64,000 nucleotides of DNA from RCIO01 sp040880025 (GTDB taxonomy: Bacteria; Pseudomonadota; Alphaproteobacteria; Rhizobiales; Rhizobiaceae): positions 1 through 64,000 of the forward strand of contig JBBDJD010000013.1 of NCBI GenBank assembly GCA_040880025.1. The letters run 5' to 3'. The position numbers were made by a program, and so were the translations under genes. Below the pieces are notes generated by a model. It saw only the letters and a program-made list of their open reading frames with translations, did no database searches and was not told the DNA's origin. Below are positions 17,309-26,877 of this stretch, in pieces. How positions within the stretch are numbered: the stretch's first letter is position 1; each line of letters begins with the position of its first letter.

Positions 17309-18385
17309 ATGCATCCGGTGAAAATCATCGCCGAGGTCGGCGTCAATCACAATGGTGATCCAGCCCTCGCGAAGGACATGATCGAAGCGGCGGCGGGTTG
17401 CGGGGCCGACTACGTCAAGTTTCAGATATTCGATCCCAAGGCTATCGTCACCAAAACGGCATCGCGGGCGAATTACCAGAAGCGCAACACCGGGAGCGAC
17501 GAAAGTCAACAGTCTATGCTGTCGTCGCTGGCTCTTGGCGTGGACGACTTCCAGGACCTCGTCGCTCACTGCGAGGCTTGTGGAACTAGATTCCTCGCGA
17601 GCGTTTTCGACCCCGGTAGCCTGGAAATGCTGACGGGCAAGCTAGGTCAGCGGCTCGTCAAGTTCGGCTCCGGCGAGATTTCGAACCTCCCCTTGTTGCT
17701 GACCGCCGCACGCACGGGTTCCAGCCTAATCGTATCGACAGGCACGGCGACAATGGGTGACATCGAACTCGCGCTGGCTATGCTGACTTTTGCTTACTCA
17801 TGTGAAGGCGCTCCAAACAGCGATCTTGGCAACGTGTGGGCCGCTTGGGCGGACCCGCGGAAGCGCGATATCGCCCGCAAGAAGGTTAGCGTCCTTCATT
17901 GCGTGACAGACTATCCGGCGCAGGACGCCGACCTCAATCTGGGCGCGATGCACACCATCGAGGAGGCGTTCGGCTTCCCAGTGGGATATTCCGATCATGC
18001 GCTGTCGCCCCTGCCCAGCATCGTCGCCACGGCGCTCGGTGCCCGCTGGATCGAAAAGCATTTCACGACAGACAGGACACTGCCCGGACCGGACCATGTC
18101 GCGTCCATGGAGCCGGTCGAGTTCGCCAAGATGGTCAAGGACCTGCGCAACATCCAAGTTCTGCTTGGATCGGGGGTCAAGGCGCCGACGGAACGCGAAC
18201 TTGGCAATGCGGGCGTCGTTCGCAAGAGCCTCGTCGCCGCAACCGACATTGCCGCCGGCGACGTCTTTTCGGTACGGAACCTGGCATTGAAACGACCAGG
18301 AACTGGTCGTCCGCCAGAGGACTACTGGGCGCTCCTCGGGCAAAAAGCTGGCCGGAATTTTGCCGAGGACGAGTTTATTGACTGA
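17309..18385 (+). CDS. legI: Nonulosonic acid synthase, legionaminic type (NeuB family)
   Basis: A 358-residue NeuB-family TIM barrel plus C-terminal SAF (antifreeze-like) domain. Catalytic and binding residues are intact: Glu9, NHNG (13-16), VKFQ (36-39), VSTGTAT, and the metal-binding His230 (GYSDH) and His251 (EKHF). The SAF domain spans about 295-355. It condenses phosphoenolpyruvate with a 2,4-diacetamido-trideoxy hexose to form a nonulosonic acid. Pairing with LegB and LegG makes legionaminic acid, or a close epimer, the likely product. ATG at 17309 follows GGCTGGGGA. An insertion at about 165-190 between the STG and HC-T motifs is unusual. Confidence 0.88.
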   Translation: MHPVKIIAEVGVNHNGDPALAKDMIEAAAGCGADYVKFQIFDPKAIVTKTASRANYQKRNTGSDESQQSMLSSLALGVDDFQDLVAHCEACGTRFLASVFDPGSLEMLTGKLGQRLVKFGSGEISNLPLLLTAARTGSSLIVSTGTATMGDIELALAMLTFAYSCEGAPNSDLGNVWAAWADPRKRDIARKKVSVLHCVTDYPAQDADLNLGAMHTIEEAFGFPVGYSDHALSPLPSIVATALGARWIEKHFTTDRTLPGPDHVASMEPVEFAKMVKDLRNIQVLLGSGVKAPTERELGNAGVVRKSLVAATDIAAGDVFSVRNLALKRPGTGRPPEDYWALLGQKAGRNFAEDEFID

Positions 18386-18424
18386 ACTGCGGCGGACCGC
18401 CTAAAGAACCAGAAAGCCTATCGA

Positions 18425-19591
18425 ATGTCACCGTCCATAACGAGCAGGGTCGCCATTGTCACCTCCACCAGGGCGGACTATTCGATTCTGCTGCCGGTGG
18501 CGGCCGAGCTCTCGCGCAGAAGCGAGGTTCAAGTCGGATGGATTGCTTCCGGTACGCACGTCTCGCACGAATTCGGCCACACCATCGACGAAGTCAGAAA
18601 GTCGGGCATCGACATCTGGGATACCGTCCGTTTCGTTCTGGCGGACGACAGTGACGAAAGCCTAGTCATGTCGAACGGCATGGCGATGACCGGTTATGGG
18701 CAGGCGCTGCATCGGATCCAGCCTGCCCTTGTGCTGCTTCTTGGGGATCGCTGGGAAATCCACGCCTGTGCCACGGCCGCTGCTCTGCTACGGCTTCCAG
18801 TGGCGCACATCCATGGCGGCGAGGAGACTGAAGGCGCGATCGACAACATGTTCAGGCATGCCATCACGAAGCTTTCGCATCTGCACTTTGTTGCGACCGA
18901 GCTTTCGGGCCAGAGGGTGCGGCAGATGGGTGAGCCGGACGATCGGGTGTTTGTGACCGGTTCACCCGCGATCGACAAGTTCAACGGTATTCAGAAGCTC
19001 GACCTTGAAACGCTTGCCGACAAGGCTGGCGTTCCGCCGCAACCATTCCTTATTGCCACCTATCACCCGGTGACCACAGATCTCGCGGCGACCCGAAGCG
19101 GCTTCGACTCCCTCCTTTCGGTACTTGAGGAACTCGCCCTTCCGACCCTGTTCACGTTCTCTAATGCGGACAGCTTCGGCCGAACCATAAACGCCGAGAT
19201 ATCGGCGTTTTGTGACCGGCATGAATTCGCATCGGTCGTGCCTTCGCTCGGTGGCGACGCCTTCGCAAATGCAATGGGGCACGCGTTGGCGATGGTCGGC
19301 AACTCGTCGTCGGGCATCATCGAGGCGGCTTGTTTCGGTTTGCCCGTTGTCAATATCGGCGACCGCCAGTTCGGCCGCGAACGGTCAGGCAATTCGATCG
19401 AAACGAACGAAAGCCGCGAGAACATACTCGTGGCCTTGCGTAAGGCTCTGTCCCCGGAGTTTCGGGAACACTGCGCTGCGACAAAAAATGTTTATGGGGA
19501 TGGCTTGGCGGCACCAAGGATCGCCGAGGCGATTAGTGGTTTTCTGGCCGGTGAAAAGACTGTCGCAAAGCGTTTTGCATTGCGGACTTAG
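18425..19591 (+). CDS. legG: UDP/GDP-sugar 2-epimerase, hydrolysing (NeuC/LegG family)
   Basis: A 388-residue NeuC-type GT-B epimerase. Family signatures are TSTRADYSILLPV (13-25), LLLGDRWE (104-111), AHIHGGEETEGAIDN (127-141), RHAITKLSHLHF and the C-terminal VGNSSSGIIEA. It removes the nucleotide and inverts C2, producing the free 2,4-diacetamido-mannose-type sugar for LegI. Its position right after legI supports LegG over sialic acid NeuC, because no ManNAc-specific context is visible. It converges on the next gene with only 12 bp between stops. Confidence 0.88.
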   Translation: MSPSITSRVAIVTSTRADYSILLPVAAELSRRSEVQVGWIASGTHVSHEFGHTIDEVRKSGIDIWDTVRFVLADDSDESLVMSNGMAMTGYGQALHRIQPALVLLLGDRWEIHACATAAALLRLPVAHIHGGEETEGAIDNMFRHAITKLSHLHFVATELSGQRVRQMGEPDDRVFVTGSPAIDKFNGIQKLDLETLADKAGVPPQPFLIATYHPVTTDLAATRSGFDSLLSVLEELALPTLFTFSNADSFGRTINAEISAFCDRHEFASVVPSLGGDAFANAMGHALAMVGNSSSGIIEAACFGLPVVNIGDRQFGRERSGNSIETNESRENILVALRKALSPEFREHCAATKNVYGDGLAAPRIAEAISGFLAGEKTVAKRFALRT

Positions 19592-19603
19592 CCCGCAATT
19601 CGT

Positions 19604-20986
19604 TCAGCCTACAGCCTCGCTGAGGTCCGCGCATACGGTCAGACTCGGAACCTTGGTGTAGGATCGGAACAGGAATTCGGCTTTCGGCCCGAATACCACT
19701 GCTTTTGTCCCCCACAGCGCGGCCTCCAGACATGCAGCCGAGTGCTGTCCGATTACGGCTTCCGCAACCTCGTACACCACCGGCAGCCACGCGTCCGAGA
19801 TCGCCGCATCCAGCGGATCCACGGTCGCGGCCTTTGCCGTCCGGTCCAGAGGATGGATGCGAAACGCGACTCTCGTTCCCTCGGGATGCGCAGCGGCTAC
19901 GACTTTGCGTTGCATCGAGGCGTCCTCGCCGCGTGCGAGCATGTACACCACAATTCGCTGACCGGATGTGACCCGGCTCAATCTCTCGACTTCCTTTTCG
20001 AGATGATTGCGAAGCGCTGGGTGAAGCTCGATCCAGCGCCCCCAGTTCGCACCCGCGACATGTGTGGAATGCCCAAACGGGATGGATTGGTGAATGTTTT
20101 CGACATCAAAATCCGACCAGCACAGGAATCCCGTGGGCAGTATCGTTCGGGCGGAAGCCGGGGCGTAGCTCCATGAATACGCATAGTGGGTCGATCCGCC
20201 CAGACCGTGCTGGACGTCGAAACTTTCGATACCGGCCTTGTTCGCGGCAAGGACCGCACCCAGACCAATCACATTGTAATAGCATTGAATGAATACTCTC
20301 TTCGTATTCAGTCGAACGAACAGGTTCTCAAAGTGCTTCTTCCAGAAAATGACCTTGGCTATTTCAAGGGAGATACTTTCACGGTCGAGGGGCATTTCAA
20401 GCAATGGGTCGACATGACTCAGTAGCTCTGTGATTATCCCGCGGAGTTGCCGATCTCTTGCCATCTGGCGGGCACGAAAATACCCGGCGGCCCGGGCGAA
20501 GCTCAGATGGATATCGACCTGTCCATCCTCGCCGCCAATTCGGCCGCTTCTGCCCGGTGGCTTGTTGTCCTGCCAGCAGAGCACCATCCTGTCCGACGCC
20601 GTCCCGCCCGTCGCTCGGAAACGACGCACTCTTTCGACAACAGGGTGCACCGCGCCCAGTTGCGTTGAACCAAATTCATGCTCCATGGAATGCGTGCAAA
20701 GGACCAGATCGCTATCGGGTGATATAGCGGGAACTGCGGCGTTCCGGTGCAGCAAATTCGCGTCGAGAATGGTGCGCCATGCCCACGAGGGCATGTCCGT
20801 CCCCCAGGGGTTGTTTGCCTTGAGATTGTAAGTCGCGAGTGACAGGCTTTGGCGGCGCATGACGGCCATGCGGAGAATGGGCCAGACAGGTATATCCCGC
20901 CAAACGTCGGTCTCCCCGCCGGGGTCGGTCCGAAAATGCTGCTCCAGCAACTGAAAGCGCGTTAACACCGCTGTGAATCCTGACAT
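19604..20986 (-). CDS. Putative capsule-type GT-B glycosyltransferase
   Basis: About 460 residues, no membrane span, no recognised named family. The C-terminal half looks like capsule/sialyl GT-B enzymes: FDVQHGLGGSTHYAYS, then VVYMLARGEDASM, RIHPLDRTAK (compare the KPHP motif of KpsC/KpsS-like and polysialyl enzymes) and GQHSAACLEAALWGTKAVVFG at the donor site. I infer a transferase that may use a CMP-nonulosonate donor, because it faces the leg genes. ATG at 20986; a GTG six bases upstream is also possible. It is transcribed alone, convergent to legG. Confidence 0.6.
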   Translation of the reverse strand: MSGFTAVLTRFQLLEQHFRTDPGGETDVWRDIPVWPILRMAVMRRQSLSLATYNLKANNPWGTDMPSWAWRTILDANLLHRNAAVPAISPDSDLVLCTHSMEHEFGSTQLGAVHPVVERVRRFRATGGTASDRMVLCWQDNKPPGRSGRIGGEDGQVDIHLSFARAAGYFRARQMARDRQLRGIITELLSHVDPLLEMPLDRESISLEIAKVIFWKKHFENLFVRLNTKRVFIQCYYNVIGLGAVLAANKAGIESFDVQHGLGGSTHYAYSWSYAPASARTILPTGFLCWSDFDVENIHQSIPFGHSTHVAGANWGRWIELHPALRNHLEKEVERLSRVTSGQRIVVYMLARGEDASMQRKVVAAAHPEGTRVAFRIHPLDRTAKAATVDPLDAAISDAWLPVVYEVAEAVIGQHSAACLEAALWGTKAVVFGPKAEFLFRSYTKVPSLTVCADLSEAVG

Positions 20987-21404
20987 GGGCACGAAGCAAT
21001 TACGGCTGAACGGTCTCCCACTAGCGGGCGGTAGATGATTCGACGCTTGAAAATCAGCCAGGTAGTCCGGTTTCCTGCCCTCATGGGCGTCACGTGTTCA
21101 GTCGCACTGTCCTCCAGCTAGGAACGATATGCCAAAGCAGACATGCATTAAGGCGGTACTCGACCCGGCGGTCCCGAACGCAAAGCCTGTCAAATCGGGG
21201 AAGATAGCGAAAAGTGACCATTGCGAGAACAGCTGCGTCTGTTCCTTGACGATTGCGTTGGCAATGGGAGAGATAGGCATTTGTCAGATTTGCAAGCTAA
21301 TGCCATTTCGCCGAAATTACCAATCGCCATCGCGTACTCGGACTGAGCATCAGACGCTTTCAGACAACCCATTGTATCATGGACCAAGTGCGAGCAGTCA
21401 GAGG
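20987..21404. other. Intergenic region at a base-composition shift
   Basis: Divergent spacer between the putative GT and the acyltransferase gene. GC content falls visibly from about 21.1 kb onward. Short open frames exist on both strands but lack codon character or homology. No RNA gene or clear repeat is seen. Promoters for both flanking genes should lie here. Confidence 0.4.
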
Positions 21405-23427
21405 ATGAGACAAGGGATCCCATATCGTCCAGAAATCGATGGCCTTCGCTGTGTCGCTGTGGTTTCAGTCGTACTTTTCCACTCCGGGCTTGGGGTCGCG
21501 AATGGCGGCTATGTAGGCGTCGACATTTTTTTTGTGATTTCCGGCTACCTCATAACGTCGATCATACTGACAGAAGTCGACAACAGAGAATTTTCATATC
21601 TCGCCTTTTACGAACGGCGCATCCGTCGCTTAGTCCCAGCCCTTCTGGTGATGCTTGCGACGACCTGGCTCTTCGCATCGGCATTACTGGAATCTGGCGC
21701 CTATCAGGAATTCACGCTAAGCTTACTTAGCGTTATTGGCGGTTTGGCAAATTGGTTCTTCTATTTTCAGTCCGGCTATTTTGATGCTCCCTCGCAGGAC
21801 AAAATGCTCCTGCACTTGTGGTCGCTCGGCGTCGAAGAGCAATTCTATATTTTCTTTCCTTTCTTCCTGTTCGCGCTAGTCAAGTTCCAGAGCAGGCGGC
21901 GGTTGGTCGTTGGCGTAGCGGTTCTTGCAGCTACGTCATTCATCTATTCTGTTGTCTTGGTAGCGGGCGAGGAATTTGACAAAGCGTTTTACGACACCGT
22001 AGCTCGGGCTTGGGAACTGCTCGCGGGAGCGTTTCTGGCGATAGGAATTAGCCCCCCCGCAGAGCCGGCTCGCAGCCCTCGTTGCACGCTACCTGGGTGC
22101 AATGGCTATCGGGTTCGCTGTTTTCGGATTCGACAATGAAACTCATTTTCCCGGGATCAATGCTGCATTGCCGGTGCTTGGTGCAGCGTTGCTAATTTGG
22201 GCCGTGCATCCAGCTCGTGACCCCATCTATGTCCTTTTGCGCATGCGGCCAATGGTGAAAATCGGTAAAGTTTCCTATGGCTGGTACCTATGGCATTGGC
22301 CGGCATACGTGTTGCTTCCGTTCTTCGTGGGAGCTGACGCGGCAGAGGCGCCAGTCATTCGGCTGACTAGCGCCATCATAACTTTCGGGATTGCGATCCT
22401 CTCCTACAAACTAATTGAAAGGCCGATAGTCAGAAAATTATACCTACCCAGACGTACTGATGCTTACGCGTTATTTGCGATGACGGTCGTGGCTGGCCTC
22501 ATTCTGTCGTCGCCCGGCTTCTACGAACCGCTAAATAGACTCCGGACGGAGATAGTGTATCGTGAAATTAGTTCAGTTCTCGATACAATTTCTGCAGAAG
22601 AAAGGCTATATCGGTCAGTGTATAACCTCAACTATACGGGAATATCCGCTGAAACCAATTCATTTTCGCCGGCGGCGACCTGCAGCTTCGACCACATGAA
22701 TACCCGTCAAAGGGTCACTGAGTGCCTAATAAGGCAGGCGCGCGGGCCTTCGGTCCTCCTCATCGGCGACAGTGTCGGCCGTGACACATTCCATAGCCTC
22801 CGCATGGCCTACCCGGAGACGAATTTCATCATGCTTCATCAGTCGTCTTGTCCACCCGCAGAGTTTTTGCTCGCAGGCGCAAGGCGCTGTTTTCCGGAAA
22901 TGAATGGAATAATCGACGATTTGAACAGTTTGGTCAGTATCCAAGCGGTCTTCCTTGCGTTTCGGCACCGACAGAATCAGTGGACCGTCGTGGAGTCCAC
23001 TCTGCAGGATCTGCGAGCTAGATTTGAGTCCGTTGTATTGTTCTCGACCATACCAGTCTGGCAAATCCCCTTGCCGCGCCATTTGATCGCGGCCAGGAAC
23101 ATTAAAGAATCATTGTTCGTAGTATCGACCTCCAATGCGGGGATGATTCCTTGGAGCTATGCCGAGATTGTTAGCGACGCGAGGGAAATGGCGGTCCGGT
23201 CCGGTGTAAGACACATAGATGTCCTTTCATGTTTCTGCACAAGCGATGAATGTTTTCTATTTGATGGCGCGGATATGCGGAAGCCGCTGTTCTGGGATCA
23301 ATTTCATCTGACGCGTTTTGGTATTTCGCGCTTGGCCATTCATCTGCGGGCGAGCAATGAGTTGAAAGAGATATTGTTGAGTGGAAGAAGCACTGTAGGT
23401 ATCGGTAAATATACCGACGAAGAATAG
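21405..23427 (+). pseudogene. OafA-type O-acyltransferase (AT3-SGNH), frameshifted at a C7 tract
   Basis: The first frame (from MRQGIPYRPEIDG) has the Acyl_transf_3 opening, LFHSGLGVANGGYVGVDIFFVISGYLI, the RRIRRLVPALL basic loop and LWSLGVEEQFYI. It shifts near 22052-22058, a run of seven C. The other frame resumes at once as SRLAALVARYLGAMAIG and runs through the remaining helices (YGWYLWHWPAYV) to a periplasmic SGNH domain with LLIGDSVGRD and FWDQFHLT. With six C the two halves join into one protein of about 673 residues. Such proteins O-acetylate surface sugars. It is phase-variable, decayed, or a sequencing error. GC is lower than in flanking genes. Confidence 0.85.
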
Positions 23428-23612
23428 TTCTGCCAGCGATAAAGTTGTGTTGCTCATTTGGTCTGGTCGCTCTTTGGACAACTGCGGAGCCTTTTTGACG
23501 GATTCCCTACAACTAGACGGTACCCAGCTAAACAAGGCCTACTTGGGGGCTGGCATTGGCGTCGTCCATGCCCTAACACGATTGATCAAGAAACCTGCCA
23601 CAGAGTCAATTA

Positions 23613-24632
23613 ATGACAGATGCCTCCACCGAAACCTTTGATCTAAAGGGAAAATCGATACTTGTGACAGGAGGCACTGGCTCGTTCGGTCGTGAGTTCG
23701 TCGCAAGGCTCCTCGCCAAGTCTGAAGCGCGAAGGGTTATTGTCTTCTCGCGGGACGAGCAGAAACAATTCCAGATGTCGAACGAGGCCACATTTCGCGG
23801 GCACGACAATATCAGGTTCTTTATTGGAGACGTACGGGACCGAACGCGCCTCGAAATGGCAACGCGGGATGTCGATTATATCGTCCATGCCGCCGCGATG
23901 AAGCATGTGGCAATCGCGGAATATAATCCGGTCGAGTGCGTGCACACAAATGTCACCGGTGCGGAAAACATCGTTCACGCCGCGATTCAGAACAAGGTCA
24001 AGCGGGTAATTGCCCTGTCTACCGACAAGGCATGCAACCCGATCAATCTTTATGGAGCGAGCAAGCTTGCTTCGGACAAGATATTTGTCGCGGCGAACAA
24101 CATGTCGGGCAGCGCAGGAACGCGCTTCTCGGTGGTCCGCTACGGCAATGTCATGGGCTCGCGCGGCTCCGTGCTTCCGCTGTTCCGGGAACTCATCGCG
24201 CAGGGGGTATCGGCCTTGCCGATCACGGACGAGCGGATGACGCGGTTTTGGATCACGCTGGATCAGGGCGTCGAATTCGTCCTGTCCTGTTTCAAGATCA
24301 TGCGGGGGGGCGAAATATTCGTTCCCAAGATTCCGAGCATGCGTGTCGTCGACCTTGCCCGTGCGCTTGCGCCGGATCTCCCGCATAAGATGGTGGGCGT
24401 TCGCCCGGGAGAGAAGCTTCACGAGGCCATGGTATCCACCGACGATGCGCGCCTTACCGTCGATCTCGGTGATCGATACGTGATCGAACCGGCATTGGCA
24501 TGGTGGGACCGTACGACCTACGTCGCCACCGGCGCCTCGCGCGTCGTGGACGATTTTTCCTACACCAGCGACAAGAATGAACATTGGCTAAGTGCTGAGG
24601 AAATGCTGAGGATGACCGAGGTGGTTCCGTGA
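23613..24632 (+). CDS. pseB: UDP-GlcNAc 4,6-dehydratase / 5-epimerase (PseB)
   Basis: A 339-residue extended SDR of the PseB/FlaA1 group. NAD motif GGTGSFG (20-26), catalytic Thr137-Asp138-Lys139, Tyr147 (NLYGASK) and Lys151. The stretch MKHVAIAEYNPVE and the C-terminal RPGEKLHE are diagnostic. PseB inverts C5 while dehydrating UDP-GlcNAc, opening the pseudaminic acid pathway. It contrasts with the Met-containing LegB at 16 kb. It is the first gene of pseBCGI; its last codons overlap the pseC GTG (GTGA). The 185-bp upstream gap should carry the promoter. Confidence 0.93.
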   Translation: MTDASTETFDLKGKSILVTGGTGSFGREFVARLLAKSEARRVIVFSRDEQKQFQMSNEATFRGHDNIRFFIGDVRDRTRLEMATRDVDYIVHAAAMKHVAIAEYNPVECVHTNVTGAENIVHAAIQNKVKRVIALSTDKACNPINLYGASKLASDKIFVAANNMSGSAGTRFSVVRYGNVMGSRGSVLPLFRELIAQGVSALPITDERMTRFWITLDQGVEFVLSCFKIMRGGEIFVPKIPSMRVVDLARALAPDLPHKMVGVRPGEKLHEAMVSTDDARLTVDLGDRYVIEPALAWWDRTTYVATGASRVVDDFSYTSDKNEHWLSAEEMLRMTEVVP

Positions 24633-25864
24633 GTGGGAGATACGACAGGTTTCTGCCATACGCCAAACCCACTCTCCACGAAGATGATGTTACGGCCGTT
24701 CTCGAAGTCCTGAACAGCGACTTCTGGACCACTGGTCCGCTCGTTTCCGCCCTTGAAGAGGCCGTAGCTGGCGCGTGCGGGTCTTCCCATGCGGTAGCGG
24801 TGGCGAACGGCACAGCCGCGCTCCATCTGGCCGCAGCAGCTGCTGGAATCGGACCATCTTCTCTTGTGATCGTTCCCGACATCACCTTCGTGGCGACCGC
24901 AAACGCGGCAAGATACATGGGAGCGGAAGTTCTTCTGTGCGATGTCGATCCCAATACCGGGCTGATGACGCCCGAGTGTTTGGCGGCTGCCATCCAATGC
25001 ACGGACCGAGAGGTTTCATGCGTGATCCCTGTGCACCTGGCCGGGCAGACGGTGGACATGGAAGGTGTGTCCGAAGTGCTTCGACGCGATCAGCGCTCCG
25101 CCGGGGCGATTGTGATTGAGGATGCTTCCCACGCGATAGGTTCGCGCTATCCTGACGGCAGCCCGGTGGGACGATCACCGCATTCGGCAATGGCGACTTT
25201 CTCATTCCATCCGGTGAAGTCTGTAGCAACGGGGGAAGGAGGAGCCATCACCACGTCCGATCCTTCTCTCGCGGCCAGGATCACCAGCCTGAGGGCGCAT
25301 GGCATAAGTCGCGATCCGGACCATTTCGCCAATCAGGCCGGCGCATTTGCTCGCAACGGCGAGGCCAATTACTGGTACTACGAGGCCTCGGAACTGGGTT
25401 TCAACTACCGCCTGAGTGACATACACGCGGCCCTAGCGCTCAGCCAGATCAGGCGTCTGGACGAGTTACGGAGCCATCGCGCAAAACTGGTGCGCAGATA
25501 TTGTGAGTTGCTGGAACCGCTATCGCCCGTCGTTACTTGCGTCCCACAGGCAAGTGCGGGCGAACCGTGTTGGCACCTCATGGTCGTGCTGGTCGATTTT
25601 GCCGCGATCGGAACGGACAGGAACAGTTTCGGGCGCGCTCTCCGGTCGGTGGGGATCGGTACTCAGGTTCACTACATACCGCTCCACCGGCAGCCAACGC
25701 TTGCCGGATCGGCCGCCGGCGGCAACATGGAAGGTGCCGAAAGCTACTACGACCGCTGTTTGTCATTGCCGCTTTTCGCCGCGATGGGGGAAGACGACGT
25801 TGCCAGAGTGTGCGCGGCGATCGCGGATATCGCAGCTGGCGGAACCGGTTCTGCGGGTAGATGA
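24629..25864 (+). CDS. pseC: PLP aminotransferase of pseudaminic acid pathway (PseC)
   Basis: A 411-residue DegT/DnrJ/EryC1 aminotransferase. The opening FLPYAKPTLHEDDV and SDFWTTGPLV match PseC. ANGTAALHLA binds the PLP phosphate, VIEDASHAIG carries the PLP-contacting Asp, and Lys197 in FSFHPVKSVATGEGG is the Schiff-base lysine. It aminates C4 of the keto sugar from PseB, using glutamate. GTG start at 24629 overlaps pseB; its stop overlaps the pseG ATG (ATGA). Order pseB-C-G-I and tight coupling make the assignment secure. Confidence 0.93.
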   Translation: MSGRYDRFLPYAKPTLHEDDVTAVLEVLNSDFWTTGPLVSALEEAVAGACGSSHAVAVANGTAALHLAAAAAGIGPSSLVIVPDITFVATANAARYMGAEVLLCDVDPNTGLMTPECLAAAIQCTDREVSCVIPVHLAGQTVDMEGVSEVLRRDQRSAGAIVIEDASHAIGSRYPDGSPVGRSPHSAMATFSFHPVKSVATGEGGAITTSDPSLAARITSLRAHGISRDPDHFANQAGAFARNGEANYWYYEASELGFNYRLSDIHAALALSQIRRLDELRSHRAKLVRRYCELLEPLSPVVTCVPQASAGEPCWHLMVVLVDFAAIGTDRNSFGRALRSVGIGTQVHYIPLHRQPTLAGSAAGGNMEGAESYYDRCLSLPLFAAMGEDDVARVCAAIADIAAGGTGSAGR

Positions 25865-26877
25865 ATTGCGTGCTGTTTCGTTGTGACGGGGGCGCCGGCA
25901 TCGGGGAGGGCCATCTTCTGCGGACTCTGCCGGTCGCAGAGGCGCTCGCAGCCCGCGGCCACAAATGCACCTTGCTGACGTCGACGCCTGACGCGCCCGG
26001 GCTGGCCGCCTGGCGCCAGGCTGGCATCGAGATTGTAAGGGGCACTTTTCTCAGAGGCACTGAAGAGGATACGAACGAGACCTGCCGAGTGGCTTTCGGG
26101 ATGGCAAGCCAGGCTGGGTCAATCAAGGGAGCGGCATGGGCCGCGATCGACAACTACGCCTTCGCGGCTCCGCTGCTTGGGAGACTTCCGGGAGATCTCC
26201 GCACGCTCGTTTATGACGATCTCGGACTATTTGATCCCGCGGCGTCGATCGTCGTGAACCAGAACGCCGGAGCTGACGTCACGTTTGCCAAAGCCTATCC
26301 GGCGTCGAAGATGAAGCTCCTCGGCACGCGCTACGCCGCGATCCGCCAAGCTGTTGCCGATGCCCTGCGCGTGGACGAGGGCTACGTCCTTGTTTGCCTT
26401 GGCGGCTCCTCCGATCCGGCGTTGGCCGCAGAGGTTGCCTCGGAGGTTGCATCTGCAATACCTTCCCGTGATGTAGTCCTGGTAGCAGGAGCGGATCCGG
26501 CCTCCAGCGCAGACGGGGCTGGCCGCGAGCGGTTCGCTCATTTGCCGACACAGGAATTGGCGCCGCTGATCTCCCGGGCACACATTGCGGTGATCGGAGG
26601 TGGCGTAACCGCGCTTGAGGCCGCCTATCTTGGAGTACCGGCTGTTGTGCTGATCTTGGCGGAGAACCAGCGCCCCGGAGCACTGGCGTTGGCTCGAACC
26701 GGCGCCTGTGTCACGTTTGAGGGCGCTGCCGCGGCGGGGCGGGCCGTCGCCGAGCTGATCGGCGATCCCGCGCGCCTTCGGCAGATGGCGGCGGCGGGGA
26801 CGGCTGAAGTTGACGGTTTGGGCGCTCGGCGTGTCGCCGATGCGCTGGTGGAATTTTCCGGTGAGGCACTTCTTTGA
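25861..26877 (+). CDS. pseG: UDP-2,4-diacetamido-trideoxy-altrose hydrolase (PseG)
   Basis: A 338-residue GT-B-like nucleotide-sugar hydrolase. The N-terminal site LFRCDGGAGIGEGHLLR holds the catalytic His18; the usual Cys after the motif is Thr here (RTL). The second domain carries VLVCLGGSSDPAL and the donor loop AVIGGGVTALEAAYLGVP. PseG releases UDP from C1, giving the free sugar for PseI. It lies between pseC and pseI with overlaps on both sides (ATGA, TGATG). Length is a little above Campylobacter PseG. Confidence 0.88.
   Translation: MNCVLFRCDGGAGIGEGHLLRTLPVAEALAARGHKCTLLTSTPDAPGLAAWRQAGIEIVRGTFLRGTEEDTNETCRVAFGMASQAGSIKGAAWAAIDNYAFAAPLLGRLPGDLRTLVYDDLGLFDPAASIVVNQNAGADVTFAKAYPASKMKLLGTRYAAIRQAVADALRVDEGYVLVCLGGSSDPALAAEVASEVASAIPSRDVVLVAGADPASSADGAGRERFAHLPTQELAPLISRAHIAVIGGGVTALEAAYLGVPAVVLILAENQRPGALALARTGACVTFEGAAAAGRAVAELIGDPARLRQMAAAGTAEVDGLGARRVADALVEFSGEALL

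Noticed and set aside
18385..18420. Possible terminator after legI (GGCGG A CCGCC)
   Set aside because: The loop is one base and no T tract follows; legG continues in the same direction 39 bp on.
18425..19591. NeuC of sialic acid (Neu5Ac) synthesis
   Set aside because: No ManNAc-type or Neu5Ac-specific context, and LegB plus a NeuB-type synthase adjoin it, so LegG fits better.
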